Source of the DNA: Thiothrix lacustris DSM 21227
GTDB taxonomy: Bacteria > Pseudomonadota > Gammaproteobacteria > Thiotrichales > Thiotrichaceae
Length of the DNA: 64,000 bases
Direction of reading: 5' to 3'
Assembly: GCF_000621325.1 (NCBI RefSeq)
Contig: NZ_JHYQ01000002.1
Location: 124,001-188,000 of the forward strand
Under the pieces are notes generated by a model. The model saw only the letters and a program-made list of their open reading frames with translations, was not told where the DNA came from and did no database searches. Both the position numbers and the translations under genes were made by a program. This document shows, piece after piece, positions 33,785-42,588 of the stretch (the first letter of the stretch is position 1; each line of letters opens with the position of its first letter).

Positions 33785-34738
33785 TTACAGAAACGAACTT
33801 CCCGCATGGTCTTTGAACATTTCCGCATTGCGCACATAGCCTCTAACGGTCTGTACGCTCTTGTGGCGTGATACATCCATGATCTTGAACAGGTTAGCGC
33901 CTGATTCAGACGCGCTTGTTATGAAGCCACTACGCAAGGAATGCCCGCTAAAATCATCAGGATTCAAACCAGCCGCTTCAGCGTAGCGTTTAACGATGGT
34001 AGCAATGGATTTATCGGTAATGGCCTGATTGCGCGTCTTGTCGCTTTTGGTGATAGGCCGGAATAACGCGCCGTCAACAATGCCAGCCGCTTGCAAGTAG
34101 TCTTTCAAGATGCCGCATACATTCAGCTTCCCATTGTAGATAGCGATGGTTTGCCCTTGCGCCTCTTGGTCGGTCTTGGATTTGCGGATAGTGATCCGTG
34201 CGCCATCGGTTACGAACTCAATATCTGACAGTTCCAGCCCTGCCAGTTCCGAGCGCCGAAACGCGCCAGCAAACCCTAGAAGCAAAATAGCCTTGTCACG
34301 CTTGCCCTGAATCGTCTTTGTGTCGCATTGGGCAATCATGCTGTAAATCTTGTCCACGGTTGCCGCTGATTTCTTTTCGACCTTAGCGCCAACATTGCGC
34401 TTAATGCCTTTCAGGGTGGCACTCACCAGCTTGTCAGTAGTCGGCGAATTCATTCCCGCCGTTTCATGGGCGAAACGGACAGCAGAAACACGACGATTCA
34501 GGGTAGATGGTGAAATTCCATCATTGGCTTGTGATGCCAGAAAATCGGCAATGGTAGCGGGTGATGCTGGCATAGCTTCCAAAGACCGACTATCGCACCA
34601 ACTGACAAAAATGGTCAGGTCACTACGGTACGCTTTCCGGGTTGCCTCGCTGGTCGATTCGATGATGAATTGCTTAGCTTGCGCACCCACTTCCCCAATG
34701 GTTAAGTTTGTGTTGCTTGTAGTTGTCAAAGTACTCAT
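33785..34738 (-). CDS. Tyrosine recombinase/integrase with complete catalytic set
   Basis: This 317-residue XerC/D-like recombinase has a SAM-like N-terminal domain (about 15-110) and a catalytic domain with Arg161 in GAFRRSELAGL, Lys near 187-189 (IRKSKTD), His266 and Arg269 in GHSLRSGF, His292 in SRHKSVQT and the nucleophile Tyr301 in VRGYVRN. All standard residues are present, unlike the lambda-type integrase at the other end. It is the more likely enzyme for integration at the phosphatase gene, or a second system for resolving the element. Its start lies 13 bases from a large inverted repeat, and a strong terminator follows. Confidence 0.9.
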   Translation of the reverse strand: MSTLTTTSNTNLTIGEVGAQAKQFIIESTSEATRKAYRSDLTIFVSWCDSRSLEAMPASPATIADFLASQANDGISPSTLNRRVSAVRFAHETAGMNSPTTDKLVSATLKGIKRNVGAKVEKKSAATVDKIYSMIAQCDTKTIQGKRDKAILLLGFAGAFRRSELAGLELSDIEFVTDGARITIRKSKTDQEAQGQTIAIYNGKLNVCGILKDYLQAAGIVDGALFRPITKSDKTRNQAITDKSIATIVKRYAEAAGLNPDDFSGHSLRSGFITSASESGANLFKIMDVSRHKSVQTVRGYVRNAEMFKDHAGSSFL

Positions 34739-34751
34739 GTTTCACCTTGTT

Positions 34752-34787
34752 TATTAGTTCCGAGAATAACAGTTATCGGAACTAATA
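34752..34787. promoter_or_regulatory. 36-bp inverted repeat upstream of the second integrase
   Basis: TATTAGTTCCGA at 34752-34763 and TCGGAACTAATA at 34776-34787 are perfect 12-base inverted arms around a 12-base centre that is itself nearly palindromic (ATAACAGTTAT). It lies directly upstream of the integrase ATG. It could be an autoregulatory operator, or a recombinase core site. Confidence 0.65.
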
Positions 34788-35015
34788 ATATATATTGGTG
34801 TAAGTTGTGTCAATGCGTGTCAACAGGTGGCTTTATGGTTCAATTCTGGATTCGTGATGGTATGGCGGTTTCTGCCATCGGTGCAGGATGCTATGATTTA
34901 CCCTAGATACAGGCGAAAAGCATTTGTAAAAAATCTTGTAAGTGACTGTTTTTGTTAGTGCGTGAATGTAAGTTTTACAGTGTTTTTTAGGTGGCTTTTT
35001 TAGTATAAGTGGTTG

Positions 35016-35057
35016 ATTTTATGGAAAAAGTTAAAGTTTTGTTTGTCTGTATGGGCA
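35016..35057 (+). repeat. attR: right direct repeat of the element
   Basis: It matches 24921-24962 in 41 of 42 positions and spans the start of the intact phosphatase gene, including codons of its catalytic P-loop up to the Gly-Asn boundary. The element therefore restores the reading frame of its target while supplying a new upstream region. Confidence 0.85.
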
Positions 35058-35500
35058 ATATCTGTCGTTCACCTACGGCGCAAGGTGTGTTTGAGCATCT
35101 GGTGCATTCGCAAGGGTTGTCTGATCGTATTCTGATTGATTCGGCGGGGACTCATGCATACCACGTGGGTAATCCCCCTGATAAGCGTTCACAAGGCGCG
35201 GCGAAAAGTCGTGGGTTGGATTTGTCGGGGCAGCGGGCGCGTAAGGTAACGCTGGCTGATATTGAGGCATTCGACTACGTGTTGGCGATGGATCGCACGA
35301 ATCTGGATGATTTACAGGATATGGTGGCAGCATCACAGCGTGAGCGTGTGCGCTTGTTCATGGCGTTTGCCGAACGCTGGAATGTGGATGAAGTGCCTGA
35401 CCCTTATTATGGGGGCGAGAGTGGCTTCGAGAGGGTGTTGGATATGGTGGAAGATGCGGCGGCAGGCTTATTAGAGCATATCCGCCGCACCCATTTTTAG
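35021..35500 (+). CDS. Low-molecular-weight phosphotyrosine protein phosphatase
   Basis: This 159-residue enzyme has the P-loop VCMGNICRSPTAQG (C-x5-R-S, Cys10) and the general acid region DPYYGG. It removes phosphate from tyrosine; relatives (Wzb, Etp) act on the tyrosine kinases that control polysaccharide export, although a link to the cluster at 1-10.8 kb is only inferred. The ATG at 35021 is preferred to the in-frame GTG at 35009 because the duplicated remnant at 24926 shares it. The promoter now comes from the mobile element's right end, so expression may differ from the ancestral state. Confidence 0.92.
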   Translation: MEKVKVLFVCMGNICRSPTAQGVFEHLVHSQGLSDRILIDSAGTHAYHVGNPPDKRSQGAAKSRGLDLSGQRARKVTLADIEAFDYVLAMDRTNLDDLQDMVAASQRERVRLFMAFAERWNVDEVPDPYYGGESGFERVLDMVEDAAAGLLEHIRRTHF

Positions 35501-35517
35501 ACAGTCAGGTGTTACCC

Positions 35518-38500
35518 TTACTCCGGTTCGGTGTGCATCCATGATGGACGCCGCTTCATCGGTGCAGGTGCCGCCGTTTCCTTTACCGTGTCGACTATTT
35601 CGGGCGTTTTGGGTTCAGTTACTACCGTTATAGGTTCAGGTGGGGCAAGCGGTTTTTCAGCAATAACCTCAGCCACTGCGATAGCAGGTGGGGCGGGTTC
35701 CGGTTTTGGTGCAGGCACAGGTGTAGGTTCTGGTTGAGCAAAAACCTCTGCCAGTGGCTTAGCTTCGGGTACAGACACGGCGGCTACTAGTTCTGGCTGA
35801 ACGTTTACTTCCAATGCGGTCTCTACTTTGGGCGTAGGTTCTGCTTGAACTTGTGGCTCTGCTTTGGGCGTAGGTTCTGCTTGAACTTGTGGCTCTGCTT
35901 TGGGCGTGGGTTCTGCTTGAACTTGTGTCTCTGCCTTGGGCGTGGGTTCTGCTTGAACTTGCACGTCTGGTACGGGGCTCACGGCAGGCTTGGGTTTTGC
36001 TTGAGCCTGTACTTTGGATTTGCGTTCCTGAAAATCTGCCGGATTTTCAGGGGGTGAAACCTGGATGATAACAGGTACAGGTCTGTTCTCCGATTTGGGT
36101 GGCTGACGTTCGTAACGCGGCTGTTGCGCAGGTTGTGCTGCGCTCAGATCAATAATGAACGGTTCCAGATTTTCAGCAGGCAGAGGTTCTAGCTCGGCAG
36201 ATGCAGGGCGTGGTGGGCGTTGTTGACGATTTTGGCTACCGCGTGGGCGACGTGTGCGGCCACGACGTTCGCGTGGGCCGCGTGGCTGGGTTTCGCTGCT
36301 AGCTGTAACCGTATCATCGTCGGTTTCAACGTCTGTATCTGCGTCATCCATTACCTCATCATCAAGGTCGTTTGTGTCAACGTCAGACAGACTAGGTGCT
36401 GCCATTTGATTGCGACGGTTTCTGTTGGCCGCTGCTGGCGCATCAGTTTGTTGAGCCTCTAATGGCTGGTTGTCATCGTCTACGTCGCTTGCAGATGCGG
36501 CCTCATTTCCTCTGGGGCGTTGCTGGCGCGGGTTGCGTTGCTTTTCTTGTGGGATGTTATCCTGTGGGGCGCTGTCGTTGGGTTGTGCCGTGTTGCCGTT
36601 GTTGGCTTCATTGGAACGTTGGCGGTTGCGCGGGTCACGGCGTGAGCGGTCACGGCGACTTTGAGACTGTTGTCCATTGTCTTGGTTGTTGTCACGTGTT
36701 TCTCGCGGTGCAGACAGGGTGATTTCGAGAGGTGTCTGATCATCATGTTGCGCGACTGGAGCGTCTTGTTCTTGTGTTCTGGGCGGACGTTGCTCGCGTG
36801 GTGGGCGACGATTTTGGTCGCTATTGCTGTTGTCACGCTCATTGCGGTTGCGATTGTTGTTGCGCTGCTCGTTGTTGCGTTCAGTGTTGCGTTCGTTGCG
36901 CTGCTCGTTGTTGCGTTCAGTGTTGCGTTCGTTGTTGCGTTCGTTGCGCTGCTCGTTGTTACGTTCAGTGTTGCGTTCGCTACGCTGCTCGTTGTTACGT
37001 TCAGTGTTGCGTTCGCTACGCTGCTCGTTGTTTTGGCGGTTTTGACGGTTGTCTTGTGCATGACGATTGCGTGATTCGTCCGTGGCTGGGCGCTCTGTTT
37101 CTGCGGTTGTGTCGCTTCTGCCATTGTTACGATTGCGATTATTTCGCTGATCATTGCGTTCGTTGCCGCGTTCGTTGCGTTTGTCCCGTGGTGGTTCAGT
37201 GCGTCGTTGCGTTTGTGTGCTGGCGGTTTCTGTCGTGTTTTCAGCCGCTTCTGCTGCTTTGTCAACAGTTGGGCTGCTGCCAAAGAGACTGCCGAAAATG
37301 CGACGCATTAGACCTAGGCCTTTGATGGCTGCTGCTGGTATTGGCGCTACAGCTGTCGTTTCGTGGTTGCGTGAACCCTGCGGTGCTGGGGTGCTGGGCA
37401 TAACGTTGGTGACGGCAGCTTCGACTGGAGTCAAGGCATGATTGGTGTCTTGCTGGATAGTCTCTTCAATATCAGGCGGAGCCGGAATGTACAGGTAGCT
37501 GCTTTGGCCTTCTTCGTCTTCGAGGTTGTCATTGCGGATACGGCTGATGTCGTAATGCGGCGTTTCCATGTAAGGGTTGGGGATGATGGTCAGCTCAACA
37601 TTACGACGCGCTTGGATGTCGGTGATGGCTTGGCGCTTTTCGTTCAGCAGGAATGTCGCGACAGCAACCGGCAGGCGGGCAATGACTTTGCCGGTCATTT
37701 CCTTCATGGCTTCTTCTTCGACCAGACGCAGGATGGAAAGCGCCATTGAGTCGGTGCTGCGAATATGGCCATGCCCGGTGCAACGTGGGCAAACGATTTG
37801 GCTGGATTCACCAAGTGATGGGCGCAGGCGTTGGCGCGACATTTCCAGCAAGCCGAAGCGGGAGATGCGCCCGACTTGTACGCGTGCGCGGTCGAGTTTC
37901 ATGGCATCACGCAGGCGTTTTTCGACTTCGCGCTGGTGTTTGCTGGGCAGCATGTCGATAAAGTCGATGACAACCAGACCACCAAGGTCACGCAGGCGCA
38001 ATTGGCGGGCAATTTCGTCAGCGGCTTCCAGGTTGGTGTTGAGAGCCGTTTCTTCGATGTCATGCCCTTTGGTGGCACGCGCTGAGTTGATATCGATGGA
38101 AACCAGTGCTTCGGTATGGTCGATGACAATCGCACCGCCGGAAGGCAGGGCAACGGTGCGCTGGTAGGCCGTTTCGATCTGATTTTCAACCTGAAAGCGG
38201 CTGAACAGTGGTGTGCCGTCAGTGTAAGCCTTGAGCTTGCGGATATTGTGCGGCATGACTGCCTGCATGAAATCTCGCGCTTGCTGGAAGACTTTTTCGT
38301 TGTCTATGACGATTTCACCGATGTCACGGCGGAAATAGTCACGCAGCGCACGGATAATGACGTTGCTTTCCTGATACAGCAGGGTTGGGCCTTTGTGCTG
38401 GCTGTACGCTTGCTGGATGGCATTCCACAAGGTTTTCAGGTAGTCCAGATCCCATGACAGTTCCTCTGCATCACGTTCAATGCCAGCGGTACGCACGATC

Positions 38501-38997
38501 ACACCCATGCTGTCGGGAATGTCCAGCTCACTCAGTGTTTGCTTGATTTGTTGACGATCATCACCTTCGATACGACGTGATACCCCACCCGCTTTGGGGT
38601 TATTGGGCATCAGCACCAGATAGCGCCCGGCAAGACTGAGGTAAGTGGTCAGGGCTGCGCCTTTATTGCCACGTTCTTCCTTGTCGACTTGCACTAAGAT
38701 TTCCATGCCCTCACGCATCACGTCCTTGACAGCAGGACGCCCGGTGTATTTGGCATTTGGATGATAGAATTCTGGTGCGACTTCACGAAAGGATAAGAAA
38801 CCATGGCGTTGTGCACCATAGTTGACGAAAACGGCCTCTAAACTAGGTTCAACGCGAGTGATAACACCTTTGTAAATATTAGCTTTTTTTTGTGCACGCA
38901 GTGAATGTTCAATATCGAGGTCGTACAGGCGTTGCCCGTCAACCATGGCAACGCGGATTTCTTCCGGTTGGGTCGCATTAATTAGAATACGTTTCAT
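35518..38997 (-). CDS. rne: Ribonuclease E
   Basis: This 1159-residue endoribonuclease starts [21 protein letters not shown], with the S1 RNA-binding domain at about 35-120. The catalytic DNase I-like region includes [21 protein letters not shown], and the zinc-link [12 protein letters not shown] follows near residue 405. It initiates mRNA decay and matures rRNA and tRNA at the inner membrane. Residues beyond ~520 are an unusually long low-complexity tail: Asn/Arg/Glu-rich repeats at about 620-750 and Pro/Glu/Val repeats ([12 protein letters not shown]) at about 1010-1060, probably the scaffold for degradosome partners. The catalytic half is conserved and the tail diverges freely. Confidence 0.95.
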   Translation of the reverse strand: MKRILINATQPEEIRVAMVDGQRLYDLDIEHSLRAQKKANIYKGVITRVEPSLEAVFVNYGAQRHGFLSFREVAPEFYHPNAKYTGRPAVKDVMREGMEILVQVDKEERGNKGAALTTYLSLAGRYLVLMPNNPKAGGVSRRIEGDDRQQIKQTLSELDIPDSMGVIVRTAGIERDAEELSWDLDYLKTLWNAIQQAYSQHKGPTLLYQESNVIIRALRDYFRRDIGEIVIDNEKVFQQARDFMQAVMPHNIRKLKAYTDGTPLFSRFQVENQIETAYQRTVALPSGGAIVIDHTEALVSIDINSARATKGHDIEETALNTNLEAADEIARQLRLRDLGGLVVIDFIDMLPSKHQREVEKRLRDAMKLDRARVQVGRISRFGLLEMSRQRLRPSLGESSQIVCPRCTGHGHIRSTDSMALSILRLVEEEAMKEMTGKVIARLPVAVATFLLNEKRQAITDIQARRNVELTIIPNPYMETPHYDISRIRNDNLEDEEGQSSYLYIPAPPDIEETIQQDTNHALTPVEAAVTNVMPSTPAPQGSRNHETTAVAPIPAAAIKGLGLMRRIFGSLFGSSPTVDKAAEAAENTTETASTQTQRRTEPPRDKRNERGNERNDQRNNRNRNNGRSDTTAETERPATDESRNRHAQDNRQNRQNNEQRSERNTERNNEQRSERNTERNNEQRNERNNERNTERNNEQRNERNTERNNEQRNNNRNRNERDNSNSDQNRRPPREQRPPRTQEQDAPVAQHDDQTPLEITLSAPRETRDNNQDNGQQSQSRRDRSRRDPRNRQRSNEANNGNTAQPNDSAPQDNIPQEKQRNPRQQRPRGNEAASASDVDDDNQPLEAQQTDAPAAANRNRRNQMAAPSLSDVDTNDLDDEVMDDADTDVETDDDTVTASSETQPRGPRERRGRTRRPRGSQNRQQRPPRPASAELEPLPAENLEPFIIDLSAAQPAQQPRYERQPPKSENRPVPVIIQVSPPENPADFQERKSKVQAQAKPKPAVSPVPDVQVQAEPTPKAETQVQAEPTPKAEPQVQAEPTPKAEPQVQAEPTPKVETALEVNVQPELVAAVSVPEAKPLAEVFAQPEPTPVPAPKPEPAPPAIAVAEVIAEKPLAPPEPITVVTEPKTPEIVDTVKETAAPAPMKRRPSWMHTEPE
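36850..37035 (-). repeat. Tandem repeats encoding the NERNNEQR tail of RNase E
   Basis: Degenerate 12- to 36-base units encode about ten copies of NNEQR/NTERN-type motifs. A second repeat block, about 36 bases per unit, lies near 35815-35960 and encodes [12 protein letters not shown]. Both are in the disordered C-terminal half. The opposite strand gives long cysteine-rich frames that are artefacts of these repeats. Confidence 0.8.
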
Positions 38998-39538
38998 GTA
39001 CTACATAAGCCTTGGTTATGCAGTAATTGTTACCTGTTTGTTTCAGGTGGGGTCGATCAGTTTATTTCGAGTAATATCAAAGCGTTAGAATTTTTCTCTA
39101 TCACCAAGCTATGGATTAACCTTAATCGGGCCTACCTTTAGAAAGAATCGTTCGGTCATTACGGGTCATGGGAGTGCCTCATAAGGGCGGGCGCATGAAT
39201 ATTGTAAACCGCTGGCGCATTCTTGCAACAGACATCAGCAACAAGTCCTGCTGTTAATGTCAAGCCTGTCTGCTTGTTTTTTGATCTGCATGACAGGCAT
39301 TGGATGATGAGGGTATGGATTTTTTTATCCTGTTTACCCCGGCACAAATTCTGAGGGTGAATGTTCTAATCGCCAGAATTTGTGATTGAATCAATCAGGC
39401 ATGGGTCATATCATCGTGTTCAGATTTGATCGAACCCATTGTGTCAGGTTTTCATCCTAACGTTGCCTGCTGCGAATATATCAATTCGGTTAATTATATT
39501 CAATTTGCATTTAAATTTAGTTGGTATGTTTTTTCATT
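38998..39538. promoter_or_regulatory. 541-base intergenic region: leaders of rne and rluC with two hairpins
   Basis: No gene is seen. An inverted repeat, CACAAATTCTG at 39343-39353 and CAGAATTTGTG at 39374-39384, has perfect 11-base arms; a second, GCCTGTC at 39264-39270 and GACAGGC at 39292-39298, has 7-base arms. In E. coli the rne and rluC genes are likewise divergent, and the long structured rne leader mediates feedback control by RNase E. A similar role is inferred here. Confidence 0.55.
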
Positions 39539-40495
39539 ATGGCAGTCGAATACTACACGGTTACGGAAAATGAAGATGGTCAGCGGATAGATAATTTCCT
39601 GATTCGCCATCTTAAGCAACTTCCCAAGAGCGCACTTTACCGGATTTTACGCAAAGGTGAGGTGCGGGTTGACAAAAAAAGAGTCAAACCAGAGAAGAAA
39701 CTGGCTTTGGGTGAGATTATCCGTATCCCCCCCATCAAAATGGAGGCGGAGGTCAATCCGCCGGACAAGCCTGCGCTGGCCTCTGCTTCTTTGCTGAGCG
39801 TATTGGAAGCGGCGGTGTTGCAAGAAGATGAGCAACTGATTTTCGTCAACAAGCCCTCCGGCCTGCCGGTACACGGTGGCAGCGGCTACAAGCTGGGGCT
39901 GATTGAAGCCTTTCGTCAATTGCGCCCGAATTTGCCCTATGTGGAACTGGCGCACCGCATCGACCGTGATACCAGCGGTGTGGTCATTCTCGCCAAGTCA
40001 CGGCAGGCATTGACTGAATTGCACGCATTGTTCCGCGACGGCAAGATTGATAAGCGCTACAAGGCGCTGGTGGCAGGGCGTTGGAAGCACGGTCGCCAAC
40101 ACGTGACGATGGATTTGAGCAAGGAAGAAGGCACGCGCCAGAAGGTGCAAGTGGTAGAAGAGGGCGAGGGTAAAGTATCCGAAACCATTTTCTCCTCGCT
40201 GAAAAACCTGCATGGCGCATCGCTGGTAGAGGCACAAATTCTTACCGGGCGGATGCATCAAATCCGTGTGCAATTGCAGAATCTGGGGCATCCGATTCTC
40301 GGTGATGACCGTTACGGTGATTTCGCACTCAACCGCAAATTCCGCGACATGGGGCTGAAACGACTGTTTTTGCATTCTGCCAGCGTAGATTTTACCTTGC
40401 GTGCCACCGGGCGGCGTTATGTGGTGGAAGCACCCCTGCCGGATGAGTTGAAGGAAGTGCTGATTAACATCAAAATCAATGCGGTAGAGCGTTGA
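39539..40495 (+). CDS. rluC: 23S rRNA pseudouridine synthase RluC
   Basis: This 318-residue enzyme has an S4 RNA-binding domain (NFLIRHLKQLPKSALYRILR) at about 15-70 and the RluA-family catalytic motif LAHRIDRDTSGVVILAKS (catalytic Asp) near 145. It makes pseudouridines in 23S rRNA (positions 955, 2504 and 2580 in E. coli). The ATG at 39539 is chosen because homology starts at MAVEYYTV; an upstream ATG would add six residues. It is divergent from rne, as in many Gammaproteobacteria, and begins an operon with the next three genes. Confidence 0.9.
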   Translation: MAVEYYTVTENEDGQRIDNFLIRHLKQLPKSALYRILRKGEVRVDKKRVKPEKKLALGEIIRIPPIKMEAEVNPPDKPALASASLLSVLEAAVLQEDEQLIFVNKPSGLPVHGGSGYKLGLIEAFRQLRPNLPYVELAHRIDRDTSGVVILAKSRQALTELHALFRDGKIDKRYKALVAGRWKHGRQHVTMDLSKEEGTRQKVQVVEEGEGKVSETIFSSLKNLHGASLVEAQILTGRMHQIRVQLQNLGHPILGDDRYGDFALNRKFRDMGLKRLFLHSASVDFTLRATGRRYVVEAPLPDELKEVLINIKINAVER

Positions 40496-40496
40496 T

Positions 40497-41174
40497 ATGA
40501 CCGTTAAGATGAAACCTTATTCCCTGCTGATTTTTGACTGGGACGGCACGCTGATGGACTCCGCCGCGCACATTACCCAGTGTATGCGCAATGCCATTGC
40601 GGTGGTGGGTGCGGAACCGCGTACTGATGCGCAAATCCGCCACATCATCGGCTTGGGGCTGGATGAAGCCATTCAACACCTTTACCCCAACCTTTCGCCG
40701 AGTCGGATTCGCGAGATTGCGGATGAATACCGTCAGGAGTTTCTGGTGCGCACCACGCACGGCAGCGAATTGTTCAGCGGCGCACGCGCAACCCTTTACA
40801 CGCTGGCTGAACAGGGTTACACGCTGGCCGTTGCTACGGGGAAATCGCGGCGTGGGCTGGATAAGGTGCTGGATGAAACCGGGCTGCGTGAGCTGTTCCC
40901 GATTACGCGCTGTGCGGACGAAACCCGTTCCAAGCCACATCCACAAATGCTGGAAGAGATTTTGACAGACTGCGATACCCGCAAGCATGATGCGCTGATG
41001 ATTGGGGACAGTGAATACGATTTGCAGATGGCGCTGAACATCGGGATGGATTCACTGGCTGTCAGTTACGGCGTGCATGGCCTTGAACACTTGCGGCAAC
41101 ATCAGCCGCGTGGTCATGTTGACGACGTTACGCATATTCCCGGCTGGTTAGCCGCACAAAAAGGTTACACATGA
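40497..41174 (+). CDS. HAD-IA phosphatase, Gph-like
   Basis: This 225-residue HAD hydrolase has motif I FDWDGTLMDSAAHIT, motif II in AVATGKSRRGLD, a Lys in RSKPHPQMLEE and motif III in MIGDSEYDLQMA. It resembles phosphoglycolate phosphatase-like proteins commonly located next to rluC in Gammaproteobacteria; the exact substrate is not clear. It starts one base after the rluC stop and overlaps sppA by ATGA, so rluC, this gene, sppA and pncC form one operon. Confidence 0.85.
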   Translation: MTVKMKPYSLLIFDWDGTLMDSAAHITQCMRNAIAVVGAEPRTDAQIRHIIGLGLDEAIQHLYPNLSPSRIREIADEYRQEFLVRTTHGSELFSGARATLYTLAEQGYTLAVATGKSRRGLDKVLDETGLRELFPITRCADETRSKPHPQMLEEILTDCDTRKHDALMIGDSEYDLQMALNIGMDSLAVSYGVHGLEHLRQHQPRGHVDDVTHIPGWLAAQKGYT

Positions 41175-42115
41175 ACGAAGATAATACACAGGCTATTCAG
41201 GCGCTCAAAGATGTGGCGCTGGAAAGCATCAAGGAACAACGCCGTGCGCGGCGCTGGGGGATCTTTTTCAAACTGTTTTTCGTTGCTTATTTGTTGGTTG
41301 CGCTGTTTGCCTTGATCGGCACGGGGGCGTCGGATAGTAATTTGACCGCAGCAAAAGAAATTACAGCCGTCGTCGATATCAACGGCGTGATCATGGATGG
41401 TGCGTTGGCAAGCGGTGAGCTGGTGAACCCTGCACTGAAAGAAGCCTTTGAAAATGAAAAGACCAAGGGCGTGATTTTACGCATCAATAGTCCCGGTGGC
41501 AGCCCAGTGCAGTCGGGTATCATCAATGATGAAATCAGGCGTCTAAAGGCCGCACATAAGGATATTCCGGTGTATGCGGTGGTGTCTGACCTGTGCGCGT
41601 CGGGTGGTTATTATATCGCGGTGGCTGCCGACAATATCTACGCAGACAAGGCCAGTATCGTCGGTTCCATCGGGGTGCGTATGGATAACTTCGGTGCAGT
41701 GGAGTTGATGGAAAAGTTGGGTGTGGAGCGTCGTCTTTACACTGCCGGTGCGAACAAGGGGATGCTTGACCCGTTTTTACCGGAAAACGAAACACAGGTT
41801 CAACATGTCCATAATATGCTGAACACGACGCACCAACAGTTCATCAATGTGGTGAAAGAAGGCCGTGGCGAGCGTTTGCAGAATAACCCGGATATTTTCT
41901 CTGGCCTGTTCTGGACGGGTGAAGATGCGCTCAAGCTGGGCTTGATTGATGGGATAGGCAGCGATGCTTACGTGGCGCGTGAGTTGATCAAGGCGGAGGA
42001 AATGGTGAATTTCACGACTGAAAAAGACCTGTTGCAGCGTTTGAGTGAGCGGGTAGAAACGTCCGTACAAGCGCTGATTTCGCTGGATGCAGCACCGCGT
42101 ACCGTGTTGCGTTGA
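41171..42115 (+). CDS. sppA: Signal peptide peptidase SppA (S49 serine protease, short form)
   Basis: This 314-residue protein has a single membrane anchor at about 38-58 (LFFVAYLLVALFALIG) and one S49 domain facing the periplasm. The nucleophile Ser is in LCASGGYYIAVAADNI and the catalytic Lys probably in YADKASIVGSIGV or the earlier domain, as in short SppA enzymes. It degrades signal peptides after cleavage. The start and stop overlap the neighbouring genes by ATGA. Confidence 0.88.
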   Translation: MNEDNTQAIQALKDVALESIKEQRRARRWGIFFKLFFVAYLLVALFALIGTGASDSNLTAAKEITAVVDINGVIMDGALASGELVNPALKEAFENEKTKGVILRINSPGGSPVQSGIINDEIRRLKAAHKDIPVYAVVSDLCASGGYYIAVAADNIYADKASIVGSIGVRMDNFGAVELMEKLGVERRLYTAGANKGMLDPFLPENETQVQHVHNMLNTTHQQFINVVKEGRGERLQNNPDIFSGLFWTGEDALKLGLIDGIGSDAYVARELIKAEEMVNFTTEKDLLQRLSERVETSVQALISLDAAPRTVLR

Positions 42116-42588
42116 TGGAAACATTGCTGTATTCGCTGGCGGATGCCCTGAAGTCCAAAGGCTGGATGCTGGCAACGGCGGAATCGTGTACCGGCGGCTG
42201 GATTGCGAAACTGTGTACCGATCTGGCGGGGAGTTCCGCGTGGTTCGAGCGCGGTTTCGTGACCTACAGCAATGATGCCAAGCAGGATATGTTGGGTGTA
42301 AAGGCGGAGACGCTTGCTCAACACGGTGCGGTCAGCGAAGCAGTCACGGCTGAAATGGCTGCGGGTGCATTACAGCATTCGCGGGCGCAGGTGGCAGTGT
42401 CGGTCAGCGGGATTGCAGGGCCTGGCGGTGGTACAGCGACCAAGCCGGTTGGGACGGTGTGTTTCGGCTGGTTAGTGCAGGGTGGGGAAGTGCGTACCGC
42501 CACCCGACACTTTCAGGGTGATCGGGAAGCAGTACGCGCTCAAGCGGTGCAATACGCACTCAGTGGCGTATTGCAGGCGTTGCGTTAG
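42112..42588 (+). CDS. pncC: Nicotinamide-nucleotide amidase PncC (CinA C-terminal domain)
   Basis: This 158-residue stand-alone CinA-C domain has ATAESCTGGWIAKL at the N-terminus, then VSVSGIAGPGGGTATKPVGTV. It deamidates NMN to nicotinic acid mononucleotide for NAD recycling. It overlaps sppA by ATGA and ends four bases within the convergent phaC gene. The full CinA N-terminal domain is absent, which is the usual form in Gammaproteobacteria. Confidence 0.9.
   Translation: MMETLLYSLADALKSKGWMLATAESCTGGWIAKLCTDLAGSSAWFERGFVTYSNDAKQDMLGVKAETLAQHGAVSEAVTAEMAAGALQHSRAQVAVSVSGIAGPGGGTATKPVGTVCFGWLVQGGEVRTATRHFQGDREAVRAQAVQYALSGVLQALR

Larger units (their letters stand above)
24921..35057. mobile_element. 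10.1-kb integrative element (satellite- or plasmid-like) in a phosphotyrosine phosphatase gene
   Basis: The ends are a 42-bp direct repeat (24921-24962 and 35016-35057, one mismatch) that duplicates the start of the phosphatase gene. Inside are two tyrosine recombinases, a lambda Xis-type excisionase, a RepA-like ATPase, a primase-like zinc ribbon, an AlpA-like regulator, Arc/Mnt-type repressors, a GGKRxGAGRK protein, and an operon of unknown membrane and small proteins. Nearly all genes read leftward. No capsid, portal, large terminase, tail, relaxase or type IV secretion genes are visible. I infer a phage satellite or an integrating replicon. The host's chromosomal genes resume cleanly on both sides. 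Confidence 0.85.

Noticed and set aside
33574-33816. 80-codon rightward frame in the gap before the second integrase
   Set aside because: It runs through the 9-base tandem repeats and a terminator stem and overlaps the integrase end.
24921-35057. Filamentous-phage or conjugative-element interpretation
   Set aside because: No Zot-like assembly ATPase, coat-protein cassette, relaxase or type IV secretion gene is visible.
36732-37325. Long cysteine-rich rightward frame opposite rne
   Set aside because: It is the antisense of the Asn/Arg/Glu repeats of RNase E and has no independent coding signal.
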